Source: Episyrphus balteatus
Lineage: Eukaryota > Arthropoda > Insecta > Diptera > Syrphidae
Direction: 5' to 3'
Assembly: GCF_945859705.1 (NCBI RefSeq)
Contig: NC_079135.1
Span: forward strand, 15,626,501 to 15,690,500
DNA: 64,000 nt
Both the position numbers and the translations under genes were made by a program. The notes beneath the pieces were generated by a model that made no database searches, was not told the DNA's origin, and saw only the letters and a list, made by a program, of their open reading frames with translations. Position 1 is the stretch's first letter. Every line of letters begins with the position of its first letter. Shown here piece after piece: positions 48,582 to 60,331 of this stretch.

Positions 48582-49205
48582 CTTCATCTATTTCAACATT
48601 GTAACTCAAACAAATAAAAACTGATAAAATATATATAAATTTGTAAGCTTTCATCACTAAATGACTAAATGAAGGTATCTATACCATCAGATCGAATTAC
48701 TAGACTTGTTAATTTTATTGTAAAATACCATCCGAATAAATTAAATCCACCTCTCTATCAAATGTTCAGATTCATTCATGTTATGTTAATTGCAAAAAAA
48801 AAAAAAAATATAGAAGAAAAATAAAATCAAAGTTAGATACAATTTTAATTTATTCAACAACTTCCCGCTACTACTTGACGTTAATCCGTTCAACTTGTGT
48901 GTTATTTTTCCACAAATCCAAAGGTATGCTATAAGATCCAAAGATACACCTTAAACTCACACTCCTACATACTTGTCTAGGTATAAAATCAAACATACCT
49001 ACAGTTGAATAGAGATACTTTTCAGGTTTGTCAATTGAACACTTTTAATCGAATCTCAAAGACTGAATTTGCAATTTGTAGGTATATCTTTTGAACCTTT
49101 TTTTCGAGATGTCTTTCCTCCCGCTCCTTGCTACACTTTACACTAATGACTCAGTCAAGATATACAAATAAATACTTCAATTTCAAAAAAAAAAAAAAAA
49201 CTCAC
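48582..49205. other. Intronic sequence just downstream of the donor of exon 1 (minus strand)
   Basis: No feature beyond the GTGAGT donor at 49205-49200 and an A/T-rich start of the inferred intron. Confidence 0.4.
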
Positions 49206-49237
49206 CTCATTCTGTGCGCATTTAAAGTTGTATCCAT
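49206..49237 (-). CDS. Coding exon 1 (start codon) of the secreted/membrane protein gene
   Basis: On the minus strand the ATG at 49237-49235 lies in ACCAAAATGG, a strong insect start context. Ten codons (MDTTLNAHRM) plus two bases (AG) are followed by a GTGAGT donor (49205-49200). The two leftover bases combine with the first base of the exon at 8223 to give Arg and keep the signal-peptide frame open. The short hydrophilic N-region with Arg9 and Arg11 before the hydrophobic core is normal for a signal peptide. Met10 could be an alternative start. The gene cannot be identified from these residues. I chose this start for its context, the frame match and the absence of an in-frame ATG with a better signal. 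Confidence 0.68.
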
Positions 49238-49645
49238 TTTGGTTTAGTAGCTGCTATATGTTTGTGTATTTACTATCTGTATCCAATTTGTCGTTTTTAA
49301 TCCTACAGCACTTTTTTTTGCAATTTTTTTTTTTTTTAAGATAAAGTAAAGTTAGCACGCTAGAAGGTTGGCATGTATACGACCTTTCCTCTCCTGATCA
49401 CATCACCTCAACCCAACTCTTGGTTTGGAGGAGGAAATCTTTGGTTAAAATCTCACTTCACTTTCACTTGGTCATTCACTTGGTCATTCACTTTTAACTT
49501 TTTTTTTTTCGTATTTTTCAATTAAACTTCATTTCATTTGGAATTTATTGGCCAAAAGATACTTTTCCTTTGATTTAAGATACAACTTCGCTTAAAGTTC
49601 TCCAGTCATTATATTATTTTGTTCAACGATGCATGGATCCTGCTC
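49238..49645 (-). other. 5' untranslated part of exon 1 (inferred)
   Basis: A minus-strand acceptor-like sequence (TTTTCTTATCATTTCAG, AG at 49647-49646) suggests that the exon starts at 49645, so at least one further non-coding exon would lie upstream. The leader contains several very short upstream ORFs (for example an ATG-CAT-CGT-TGA at about 49634-49623 and two ATG-ACC-AAG-TGA units around 49470-49490), which would be expected to lower translation. The true transcription start is unknown. Confidence 0.45.
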
Positions 49646-49647
49646 CT

Positions 49648-51704
49648 GAAATGATAAGAAAAAAAATTATTCAAATTAAATTAAAAGCCATAAAAATGTA
49701 TCTATAAAAAAAAGTATCTTTGTATCTTTTAAGATGAAAAGGATGTCTTTTTGTTTGGATTTTTTTTTTTTGTTTTTTTTTTTTGTTTTTTTTTTTTTTT
49801 GTTTCTTCTCCTGGATACCTGGAAGGCTATATAAGTAAAAAACCACTTAAAAATTGTTATGGTGATGGTGAAGAATACCTTGAGATGTGCTCCACAATAC
49901 CTACATAAATACTTGTTTGTGTTCCACACGACCAGTTTTTTTTCTGAAATTGACATTTTGGTGATCAATCACACACAACTCTGGGGCATGGCGGAGGATA
50001 TTGAACTTCAAATGAAATTTCGCTGCAGTATAAAAATGCAATTTTGATTTAAGTTTTGTAAAAGAAACTATCTAAACACGCACGCTCACACTTTCAATAT
50101 AGGATGACTCTTTAGATTTACCAAAGTCAACAGAATCAAGGAAATGACGAATGAAGGACGTCGTAACAAATTTTGTATTCAATGCAGTCTTTTTTTTTTG
50201 TATATTGGAGGAAGAATAACTCAACGTAGCGCCTCCTCTTTTCTATACACAATACACAGTTAGTGGTCAAGTCATCGAAGAAGTGCACTTGACAGCGGAT
50301 TGTGCGGGTAAGAAAAAAATAACAGGCAATTTCATTGAGGAAACTTCTCATTAAAATGCATGAAAGAGAATGAAGGTTTTTTTGGCACTTCCCAAATTGA
50401 CGTGATGGGGCTAAAAAAAAGGGCTACCTGTGTTATTAGTGTTTTTTGTTTTGTTTTTTGCAAATTAATGACAGGTATTTGAATGGAAATTTCTAGACAG
50501 TTATTGTAAGTAAGAAATGCTTAAACTTCTTACTGTAATTTTATGAATTGATATAACCAACGGAAGGTAATTGGAAATAAAATTTGAATGTTAACAGTTT
50601 TTTGCCAATTAAGCTTGGAAATTGAATACCTATACCTAGACGCATACATTTCTGTCTTCAAGTAGGACAGAATACAAGATGAATACAGTTTTTAAAACTA
50701 GAATGATGAATATAGAAAAAAGAACAAAACCATTTTTGATACCAATTTAAGACTTAATTAAGAAAGTATTAAGATGGGTCATACTGATATTATTCCATTT
50801 TGTAGAGTAAAAAAATAAACGTAAGTTTGTTGGGAAATTGAAAAAAAACGGAGTAGTTTGAGTTTTTATCAGGGAACCGGGATTTAACTATAGAATCGCG
50901 GAAGGATGCGAAATCATAGTAAAAAGGCCTATACTTGATGAAAAAAATGCATTTCAAAAAATTTCACCCAAAATCTTCGAGTGAGACATCAATAGAAATG
51001 TTTTTTTAAGCTCTATTCATAATATTAATTAAAAGTCAAAAGTTTCTTTAAAGTCTGGTTGCTAAGTTATTTGGAATCGAATCGAAAAATTACTTTTAGA
51101 AAAAATGAATGTTCAACTAACTTCATTTAAAAATAGCAGAGCAGTAACCAAAAAATGCCTTAAACTGTAATAATTATAAAAATCGATTTTGGTATAGTAT
51201 TTAAGTCTTAATTAAATGCTCTACGAATTAAAAAAAAAAATTCCAAACAAATTTTTTTTTTACAAAAATACATTTTTTTTGTGATTTTCAAAAAAATATT
51301 TATTTTTCATATTATCTTGAATACCTAAATTAATTAAAATATTCCGAAGAATATAAGATATATGGAATTTTGGCATTTTATAATTAAGTGCTTCACTATA
51401 ATTTGAACTAAAAGCTCCATTTTCCGAAATATTTTCCGAGATTTTGCGTTAGTAAAAAATATTCTCATTTTCATTACAAATCCATGTTGTGCTATCTTAA
51501 ATTTCGTTTTTTCTCAAAAATTCAACTTTTTTTTTTGAAAAAATTAAATAATTCTTTTGAAAAAAAAAAAAAAATTCAAGTTTTCAGAACATGGACTTGT
51601 ATTAAAATTGAGTTTATTTTTTTATGGAAAATCTCGATAATTGGTGTAACTATTTTAATGTACCTATTATTACTATCCAAGATAATTAAAAAAAAAAAAA
51701 GGTA
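49648..51704. other. Non-coding DNA upstream of exon 1 (minus strand)
   Basis: Poly-T/A runs near 49760-49800. The more balanced stretch 49840-50400 may hold upstream exon or promoter sequence of the minus-strand gene, but no TATA/initiator or donor could be fixed. Confidence 0.4.
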
Positions 51705-52420
51705 GGGAGGTATATTTTTTTCAAAATTCACAAAAAAAATATTTTTGGAAAAAGTTTTAAAATAAAATTGGTATGCCGTTTTGTACAAATCACTTATCAA
51801 CACCTTAAACCAAAATTTCAAAAAATTCAATGTCCCGTTTTCGAAAATTTGATTTAAAAAAAAAAAAAATTCAATTTTTTTTTTTAAAGTCCAAAAATTT
51901 TTTTTTTCAAAATTTTACTTTTGGCTTATATTAAAATTATATAAATACTTTTTTATAAAAAAGTTTCATTGAAATCGAAAAAGTAGTTTCGAATAAAATC
52001 GGATTAAAAAGAAAAACTGTTCTATGGCAGGTACCTACCGTTAATAATAATGATTATCAAAATAAATATTTTTTATTGAAAGATAGACCTTGTCATAAAA
52101 CTTACCTACATTTGAATTTTTTTAACAAAATCTTTGGAGCCATTTTCGAGCAAATTTAACTTTACTAAAATCGATATTTTTGGTCCAAAAAAATTAATTC
52201 CAAAAACCCTTCTGGAGAGTCGTTAAAAACCGCTACATACCAGGTTTGATGTTAATGGATCCATATGTTTAGGCCGTAGCTTCGTATGCAGACAGACAGA
52301 CTGACAGATGGACTTCCGGGACCCACTTTTTTGGCATTCTCTATCATCGTAATGTCATGGAAAAATGAAACGAATGTATAACTTGATATAATTATAGTAC
52401 CTATATCGCAAGTAAAAAAA
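51705..52420 (-). mobile_element. mini-me-like repeat, partial copy
   Basis: Minus-strand copy with GGTATGCCGTTTTGTA, TTCAATGTCCCGTTTTCGAA, GGCAGGTACCTACCGTTAAT, a short remnant of the GACA microsatellite (about 52291-52310), GGACTTCCGGGACCCACTTT and CCTATATCGCAAGTAAAAA. The hairpin end is missing. Confidence 0.8.
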
Positions 52421-54538
52421 CCTAAAAGGGTGCTTTTGTACCCCATTATTCAATTTCCAACCTCTCATTTAATAGCACTCCGCAGTTTTATCTATTTTTA
52501 TAACCCATTTAACGACGTAATCAATAGCCTATAACTTCTGTACAATTCAAAGCATCAACTACAAAAATGAAAAAAAAAAAAAAAAAACTACTTACAAGTA
52601 GGTTTCAAAGGCATTAAATTGAATCAAGATCAAATCAGTCTTTTTAAGGGTACCGTCATAAAATCAGATAATATTATAGATTTACATTATCGTCCTGAGT
52701 AATCGATTAGTCTTGAAGGCGGACATCAATATCGAAGAATAGTGATCAAATTGAATGAGATCACAATGGGCCTAGTAAAATATTGAAAACGGTTGACTAG
52801 ATCGAAAAACTGACATCATACAGCATTCTTTTTACTACAGTCTAAGGTTACTAAAGACGAGAGATGTAGTTATTTGCATTTCAAAATTTTAATCACATAA
52901 TTTGTTTATACATAAGTGACCAAATCTTAAACACACACACTTTCCCCATACACTATAAACACAAACAACCTCTTCATCTAGTTTAAAGTGCATCGCTGCA
53001 GCCAAAAGAGAACTATTAACTCAGAACGAAAAAAAAAAACACCCAATAAAAAATATTATGACCACAATGGGAAAGCAATTTAAACTTGGAAAATCATAAA
53101 AGTTGTATTTTATTTGAAAGTATAAAAAAAAATTACCACATCCTTGTTCCTCCCCAACTACAACAAACCGCAAAACTCATGAATTTCCTTACTTTTGTAA
53201 CCTAACCTCAAAAATCTCTCAACTATTTCAAACAAAAAAATAAAATAAAGTTCCCCGACAGCCAGTGTTTATTTATATTTCTGACACACACACACTCGGT
53301 TTTTGTCAGAAAAAGATGTTTTCTATTTAATCGTTGATGATGATGGTTTACATTCCGGAAGTTCTATTTGAAAAATCTTTTGATTCTCTGTATATTATTC
53401 ATCTTTTTCTTAATTAGATTGAAATTTTCGTTTGGAAAAAAAAGCAAAAAAAAACTTCACAGGAAGTTCACGGAAGACTGCATGCCGGCCGTTGCCGTGT
53501 GTATGTCATCATTTAAAAACCAATGTTAAACGAAAAACAAGACAACTCTGGCGACAATATGATGTTCTTCGGGAAATTTCAAAAGAAATCCTGAGGGAAA
53601 ATCAAAAGAATACAAAAAAAAAAATTTGCAATCATAATTGTTATTACTGACAATGAGTTGACAGTCACTATTATTATACATTTTCTTTGCTAAAGAAAGT
53701 TTCTATAGAAACCAAAAACGTTATCAAGTGGCTTTATACCTATATCTTTATAATTTTGTACCTTGGAAGTTGAAGTGAGTACCTAAACGTGACTTCTATT
53801 TGATTGTTGTTTTATTATAACACCAGCTTTTTTTTTCTTATTTTTGTTCATATCATAGAACAGGCTGACAACGCACATCATATACTCGTGTACTCGTACT
53901 CGTATAACATCACTTCCTTTTTTTGTGATGATATACTGCTTCCATCTAGTAAAGAGTGTTACCACTTTTGTAGACTTTATTTATGAAATCTGATAAATAG
54001 AACAGTTACTTTCATGCTTCACGATTCTGTAAAAGAAGACATTACTTAAAATCCGGTAGTTCTGATTTTCGGCGAGGCTGTTTAAAGAAAGCTTTGGTCC
54101 AACAAACATCCTAAATTTTGAAAATTATTGTGGAAAGCAAAATTATGAAAAAATTGTAAAAATATAGAAAATACCCGAGTTTTTCAGTCTGTGGAGCTTT
54201 TTGCCTTTTAGGCAATTTTGTCGCCGAAGCCAAAATGGCGTCCACTAGAGTGACAAAAGTTTTTGGCTCTAATTTTAACTCTATTTAATATAATTTAATG
54301 GGAATGTATTTTTATATTATAAATTGTTTTATTGCGGTTCGATCTGTGTACTCAGTTTAAATTTTTTGAAAATGTGGGTTAGGCCGTTTTAGTTCTGAGC
54401 GCCTCATATGTACATTGTACATATAACGAATTTTAGGAATAAAGAATGAAAATAAAATTTATTTAGAATATTATTCAAATTTCTCATCGATTTTTATTGG
54501 TCTTTTGCATTTATTGTAAGAAAAATATTTTTTTTTAA
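52421..54538. other. Non-coding DNA, no gene recognised
   Basis: The frame at 53432-53650 is Lys-rich and has no domain. No TIR element or RNA gene seen. Confidence 0.45.
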
Positions 54539-54905
54539 TAACGAAACTAAATTAAGCTTTTGCAAGTGTTTTCGGTGGTCTAAACTCAAATCGGAAGTTA
54601 GAAATATTCAATCAGCTCCCGTTTATGTAATATTACCATTAGAAAATTAAAAAAAAAAAAAGAAAAAGGAAAGATTTAAACAGGTCTTGAAACTATTAAA
54701 ATAGTATATACAGAAATCGAAATGATTTAAGTTAAAACAAATTTCCTCACATTATAGCATAACCCCAAAAGTAGTTAAAAATCGTTTTTTAATTTTCTAA
54801 ATATTTCAAAAACTGGAGCTTTGACTGAATATTTCTGACTTTGGATTTGAGTTTAACACCCCAATAACATTTGTAAAAGCTTAATTTAGTTTCGGCAACA
54901 ACAAA
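54539..54905. repeat. Inverted repeat, arms ~85 bp
   Basis: The left arm, about 54539-54625, and the right arm, about 54818-54905, share CGAAACTAAATTAAGCTTTT, AAACTCAAATC and GAAATATTCA and their complements. The spacer is ~190 bp. It resembles the decayed ends of a foldback element. No target duplication was found. Confidence 0.65.
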
Positions 54906-57900
54906 ACATAATTTTATGTAAACTAGTGTTATCATTAATAACTCGTACATTCTTTAATCAATATATTTAACGTAAGTTAAAACGTTATTAATGATTCTAA
55001 TTTTAATCTAACTGTATACTAATCTGTGATACTGTAATATAATGCCTTGGCGGAACCGCAAATGAGAGTATTTTCACCGTAAAGTGGGCCAAAATTCAAT
55101 TTTCTGTATAGTAGAATCAAGAAGTGAAGCTTGCTATAGCGGATCCTCAATTTATATATGGTTTTCACTTAATAAGTTTGATTGAATATATGTTTTTGTA
55201 ATACTAATAGATTCGGTCTCTGTAAGGCGTTGAACGAAATTTTATGAAATTATTAATTTTTCGATTACGTGTGAAAAAATCACTCATACGCCATACGATT
55301 TTTTTTTATGATTAGATATTGCAACGTTATTTTACTGTTTTTAATTTTGTTTTGTTTTGGAGATAATTGTATATTGGGATTATGTATGTTTTTAATGTAG
55401 CAATTACAATGAGTAAGTGTAAGCAGAAATAGTGGTAGAGATTACAAAAAATAATGTTGGTCAGATGTTGGCTGCAAATACTCCTATGTGCGTCGTCCTA
55501 GTTTTTCAGATTACTCTTACGAAATTCAAAAAACGTTAAAAATTGAATCAAACATGATAAAGGATTGATAAAAAAAACTGAGCAGTTTGTATTATAATTT
55601 CCTTAATTGAGTTTTTAAAATTAAATTTTCAAAAAAATAATATAATATAATGTCAGGATTACTAAATGCAAATAATTATATTATAATTTGATTTTATTCA
55701 ATACAACAATATTGTTTGAAATTCTATATAAGAATAAATATATTTTTTAATATTTTATAAACATTATTTTCAAAAACTATTTCTATTTAAGTTTGATAAA
55801 GTATATTCTCAATATAATAATACAGTATAAAACTAATCAAATATATACATAATGGCTATGGCTATTACAATAATGATTTTTAAAAATTAAAATTCGTTTC
55901 AAAATCTTCTTGCTTAAACAATTTCAAAAGATTTGAAAATTGTATAGGTTTTTTTATTTAACTTTTTCAAAATTTAATTTTTCCAAATGATCGAAGCGTT
56001 CCTTAATGTTCTATATTTGATTTTAATAGTCACAACTATATCACAAAAGCAGCAGTAAAACTTAATTATATTCACACGTTAAAGTTTTAATAAATAGTTG
56101 GAACACGATGAAAAGTGATTGGAATGACTCAGACCTCAAATTATTTACCCATTTTATTCAAAGCTAATGTTATATTATTGATTTTTGTTTATATCGGATC
56201 CCAAAAGAATTCTTCTCTTGATGAGCAATTTGGAGTTGTTCCACTCATGATAAAAATTTGTGCTGCCCGTGACACTTAGAATAAAAAGACAATAATTTTA
56301 TTGATAATTTGCTTTTTGTGATTTATTTATTTACAAAAAGAATTCAATAAAAATTTAAAATTGCCAGACATTCTGTGAAAATTTAAAATTAATCTTATCC
56401 GTTTTACATCCCACCCGTTACAGAAGAAAATATCTACATAGTCTATTTTTTTTAAATAAATAAATTTACATATTTTACTTTATAAATTCTACCAATTGGT
56501 AAATTAAAGGAAAACAACAAACTGAATGTCCGACCCGTGACGACGAACTGATCCTTTTTACAATTTCTTGTTTCTAAATGTAGCTTTTTAGTTGTTCAGG
56601 AAGACAAAAAAAAGTTAATAAAATAATTCCATAAAAATTCATAAATTCTAATAAAACTTCAAACATTCATAAAGTGGGAACTCTCCTAGCTACCAATTCA
56701 ATCTGTTGGCATTTAAAAGCCTTCCGCAGTATCCTTCCTTATCTCCGGTTGGGGGTTGCTAAGTGGAAGTGGTTTTTCCCACTCATTCACGTTGTTGTAT
56801 TTTTTTTTTCTATTTATTTTTCTTTTATTATTTGTTTCCATCACTTTGACGTGTATGCCCTCTTAACCTCTAGAGAGTGTATACACAAAAAAAATGTTTA
56901 ACCAAACGGAGGGTGACATATTATAGGTCTTATATTTTTTTGCCAATATCTCTACAACGACCCGAGTAACGACGACAGCCGACACCACCGAATGGTGATG
57001 GGGAAAAATACTTTGAAAAAAAAAAATTAAAAAAAAGAGAGCAAAAATTATGTTGTATAATGATTTAAGGACGCAATGACCTTCTTTAAGAAAATTAAGC
57101 ACTTGACTTTGCCATTTTTTCCGGCTTGAAAAATGGGGGTTTCTCTGCTTACTTTCTCAAGTTCTCAAGAGCTTTATGCGTATCTTCTATGTTATAGATG
57201 GGTTGGCAAGTAGGTAAAAATAAATATATGTATAAAAAGCAAAGATGTTTCAAGAGGTGAGCAGTGGCAAACACACTTCAAAAAATTTCAACTTGAGAAA
57301 TATTAAGTTTTATATTACGGTGTCAACAGGACAATGAAAGGATATTAAATTTTAAACATTATAGGTACCTCTGAGTGGTTAATTATTATTTTATCCATTG
57401 ATGAAACGGATGAAGGAGCAAACGACCATTGTCATCATCACTGTCAAATGATTTTTAATGAAAGAGAAGTTTGAAAAAGACGCATGACAGTCAACATTTT
57501 TATTCATTGATATTGTCATGTTGAGAATAGTTTCACGTCTCTTGTTTATTTATAAATACCTCAATGATGGGTATTTTTGGAAAGAGCCGTAAGCAAAGGA
57601 AATAACTGATGTCACGGAGGAGGATTAAAACTCAAGACCTCATAAAATTAATTTGGTTGCTTTGAATACTAATTTTTTTGGCGGTGGATTGGAAATTATT
57701 GATGTGAGACTAAAGCGGATGGCTTTCATGCTGTCAAATGCCAATTGCCCAATTAAAAAAGCAATTATACCAATTTGATAAGTCATGTTAAGTGAATTCA
57801 AAATATATAAAAAAAATATCGTTATCAGAGTTAAAAATAAAAGGCTTGATCATTTAGTGCTTTTTTTAATTTTATTTTTGCAAATTCGTCAAAAAATGAG

Positions 57901-58086
57901 CAAAACTGTATTTTTAACTATTTTCATGTATTTAAAATATATTTTTGTGATTATCTTATGTCATTTTAACGAAGAAAAAAATAACAAAAATAATAAAAAT
58001 TATTTAAACAAATTCCCTTTGAATATTAGAATTCACAGTATATTCATGCTGTGAGTTTTATATAGAGTCGGTAAACATCGACCAAA
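54906..58086. other. Non-coding AT-rich DNA, no gene recognised
   Basis: No coding exon supported. The stretch 56170-56560 contains the isolated GC-richer words TGCCCGTGACACTTAG and CCGACCCGTGACGACG, which may be edges of an unrecognised element. The region 56660-57200 is of mixed composition. Confidence 0.45.
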
Positions 58087-58159
58087 ATAAGGCGTCTTAG
58101 TAAGGGTACGACAGATCTAACTGATGAGCCCACTGTCGTACCTGGGCGAAACGCTTTAT
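58087..58159 (+). ncRNA. Hammerhead ribozyme, type III
   Basis: Every conserved part is present and in order. Stem III 5' strand ATAAGGCGT (58087-58095) is followed by C17 at 58096, giving the GUC cleavage triplet with the cut expected after 58096. Stem I is TTAG/CTAA (58097-58100 and 58117-58120). The core CTGATGA is at 58121-58127. Stem II is GCCCA/TGGGC (58128-58132 and 58143-58147). The core GAA is at 58148-58150. Stem III 3' strand ACGCTTTAT (58151-58159) pairs over 9 bp with one G-U. Loop II (CTGTCGTACC, 58133-58142) is perfectly complementary over 10 nt to GGTACGACAG in loop I (58105-58114), which allows a loop-loop pseudoknot or a competing hairpin. In animals hammerheads are known from Penelope-like retroelements and satellite DNAs. 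No such host element is recognisable here. Self-cleavage is predicted from the motif and not shown. Confidence 0.9.
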
Positions 58160-58294
58160 AAATTTGGAGTTGAGGTCACTTGAACTTTAAAATTGAATTA
58201 TGTCATTTTATTAGGTTCAGTTAATTTGAACCTATTTAAGCATTTTGGCAACCAATTTACTAGACAATGTGAGACAACATAACGAGTTGAATAA

Positions 58295-58465
58295 AATACC
58301 GAAAGTGATAAGTGCTAAGTGATAACTGACAATGGATAAGTGATGAGTTATGATTGAAAAACAACAATTGATCAGTGATAAATAATGTGTAACAATGATT
58401 TTTAATTGATATGCTGAAAGTGTAAAGTGATAAGTGGTAAGTGATAACTGATAAGTGATGAAAGA
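58295..58465. repeat. Degenerate tandem region (GATAAGTG-type)
   Basis: Many imperfect copies of TGATAAGTG/TGATAACTG with 8-15 bp spacing directly precede the 7-bp array. It may be a decayed satellite of independent origin. Confidence 0.65.
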
Positions 58466-58485
58466 ATAATGCAAATTATAAACAG

Positions 58486-59158
58486 TAAATTGTTAATTGT
58501 AAATTGTAAATTGTAAATTGTAAATTGTAAATTGTAAATTGTAAATTGTAAATAATTGTAAATTGTAAATTGTAAATTGTAAATTGTAAATTGTAAATTG
58601 TAAATTGTAAATTGTAAATTGTAAATTGTAAATTGTAAATTGTAAATTGTAAATTGTAAATTGTAAATTGTAAATTGTAAATTGTAAATTGTAAATTGTA
58701 AATTGTAAATTGTAAATTGTAAATTGTAAATTGTAAATTGTAAATTGTAAATTGTAAATTGTAAATTGTAAATTGTAAATTGTAAATTGTAAATTGTAAA
58801 TTGTAAATTGTAAATTGTAAATTGTAAATTGTAAATTGTAAATTGTAAATTGTAAATTGTAAATTGTAAATTGTAAATTGTAAATTGTAAATTGTAAATT
58901 GTAAATTGTAAATTGTAAATTGTAAATTGTAAATTGTAAATTGTAAATTGTAAATTGTAAATTGTAAATTGTAAATTGTAAATTGTAAATTGTAAATTGT
59001 AAATTGTAAATTGTAAATTGTAAATTGTAAATTGTAAATTGTAAATTGTAAATTGTAAATTGTAAATTGTAAATTGTAAATTGTAAATTGTAAATTGTAA
59101 ATTGTAAATTGTAAATTGTAAATTGTAAACTGTAAAATTGAAAATTGCTTATTGTAAA
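58486..59158. repeat. 7-bp tandem array (TAAATTG)n, about 90 copies
   Basis: A near-perfect heptanucleotide array with a 3-bp phase break at about 58552 and degenerate units at both ends (TTAATTG at the left, CTGTAAAATTG at the right). Because 7 is not a multiple of 3, all frames cycle through the same 7-residue repeat (LQFTIYN on the minus strand), which produces 228-239 codon frames with no biological meaning. It does not match known insect telomere repeats (TTAGG). Confidence 0.97.
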
Positions 59159-60331
59159 ACGTTGTTGTTCGTTTACCAAGAAGAAAAATCAACATGTTTC
59201 TTATGTTATCTTTTTTTACTTGAGAGCAGTTGGAATTTTGCCCTAATTTTTTGTATTTTTGCTTTAAAAATTATTTGTTGCATGTTCTCTTGTCCTCGTG
59301 TGTCAGGTTCCAATATTTATTGGTGTATTTAAAATTGTATCCCGCGATAACATAAATGTCGGCTACAAATCTCATGTCTTTTTTGGAGTCATATTTATTG
59401 AAGTTGTTGTCCAATCCTTACATTTGCGTAGGTACAAGTTTATTAGCTAACGAGGCCTATTTGGGAGCTTTACATTAAATTTAAAGGTTTTATCGCCTGA
59501 TGAATGTTCCAACTCATGCCGATGGATTGCAACATTTTTTTGACAGCATAAATTCAATCTTATAAAGGTGTATTGCTGAAGGTAACAAAATATTGAATTT
59601 TCGCAACAAGATTGGATTACAATTTGTAAAAAAGATTTTGAATGAAAGGTGCTCTTTTGCAACAAAGAGAATACAAAAGATAGGATTACTTTGTATTATT
59701 TTAAATTTTAAATTCAACATAAACATTAAACACGAACCAACACTTCTTTAACCAAGCCTTTAGCTTTAGTGATGCTTCAGACAAAAATAAATATCAAAAA
59801 AATCTTTTTAGAAAAATCTGCACGAATATTTCAAAATAGTGACTGCAATTACGTCAAAATCTTGCTGAAGTAGCTGGTCCTTTTTTATTTATGTTGTCTA
59901 TCGCAAGAGCATGGTGTTGAATAAAACCTTTCAAACTGACCTTACGCCAACAGAAACAAATATACAAACCGAAAAAAAAACAACAAAAATCCTCTCTCAT
60001 TCTTTGTCCTATCTCTCCACCTTCACTTTTCTGCAATACCTACTCCATCCACTTAAAAACCACAAGTGCATTGCAATGGAAACCAAACCGAATAGAACCG
60101 AACCGAACCAAACGACTAGGGCACCACTTTTTTGGTTTCATTTTTCAATTTTCCCTTTGGAATTTCAATTGTATTTTTATATTTGGAATATGAGGGTCGG
60201 TATTAGTTTTGAAAAAAAAAAATTGCCGTTTAAATTAAAATAACTTTAAAGTTAAGGTAATTCCAAGCTATTTTTTTCAGACTATTTTAAAGTAATTTTA
60301 AATTAATTTGAATTTTATTCGAAAAGAAAAT
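59159..60331. other. Non-coding DNA, no gene recognised
   Basis: Mixed-composition sequence with several unremarkable open frames, the largest 110 codons at 59911-60243 on the plus strand. None has a recognisable motif or splice-site support. Confidence 0.45.

Larger units (their letters stand above)
8224..49205 (-). other. Inferred ~41 kb intron between coding exons 1 and 2
   Basis: The intron is inferred from the phase-compatible donor at 49205 (GTGAGT on the minus strand) and acceptor at 8224. It holds most of the transposons and inverted repeats in the window, and no other convincing coding exon was found inside it. First introns of tens of kilobases just upstream of or within the signal-peptide region are common in insect neural and developmental genes. 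Extra alternative exons inside cannot be excluded. Confidence 0.6.

Noticed and set aside
58486..59158. Telomere-type repeat
   Set aside because: The unit TAAATTG does not match known insect telomere repeats, lacks a G-rich strand and is bordered by ordinary sequence.
58476..59195. Reading frames of 228-239 codons made of repeated LQFTIYN
   Set aside because: They are the translation of a 7-bp tandem array, which keeps every frame open. There is no gene.
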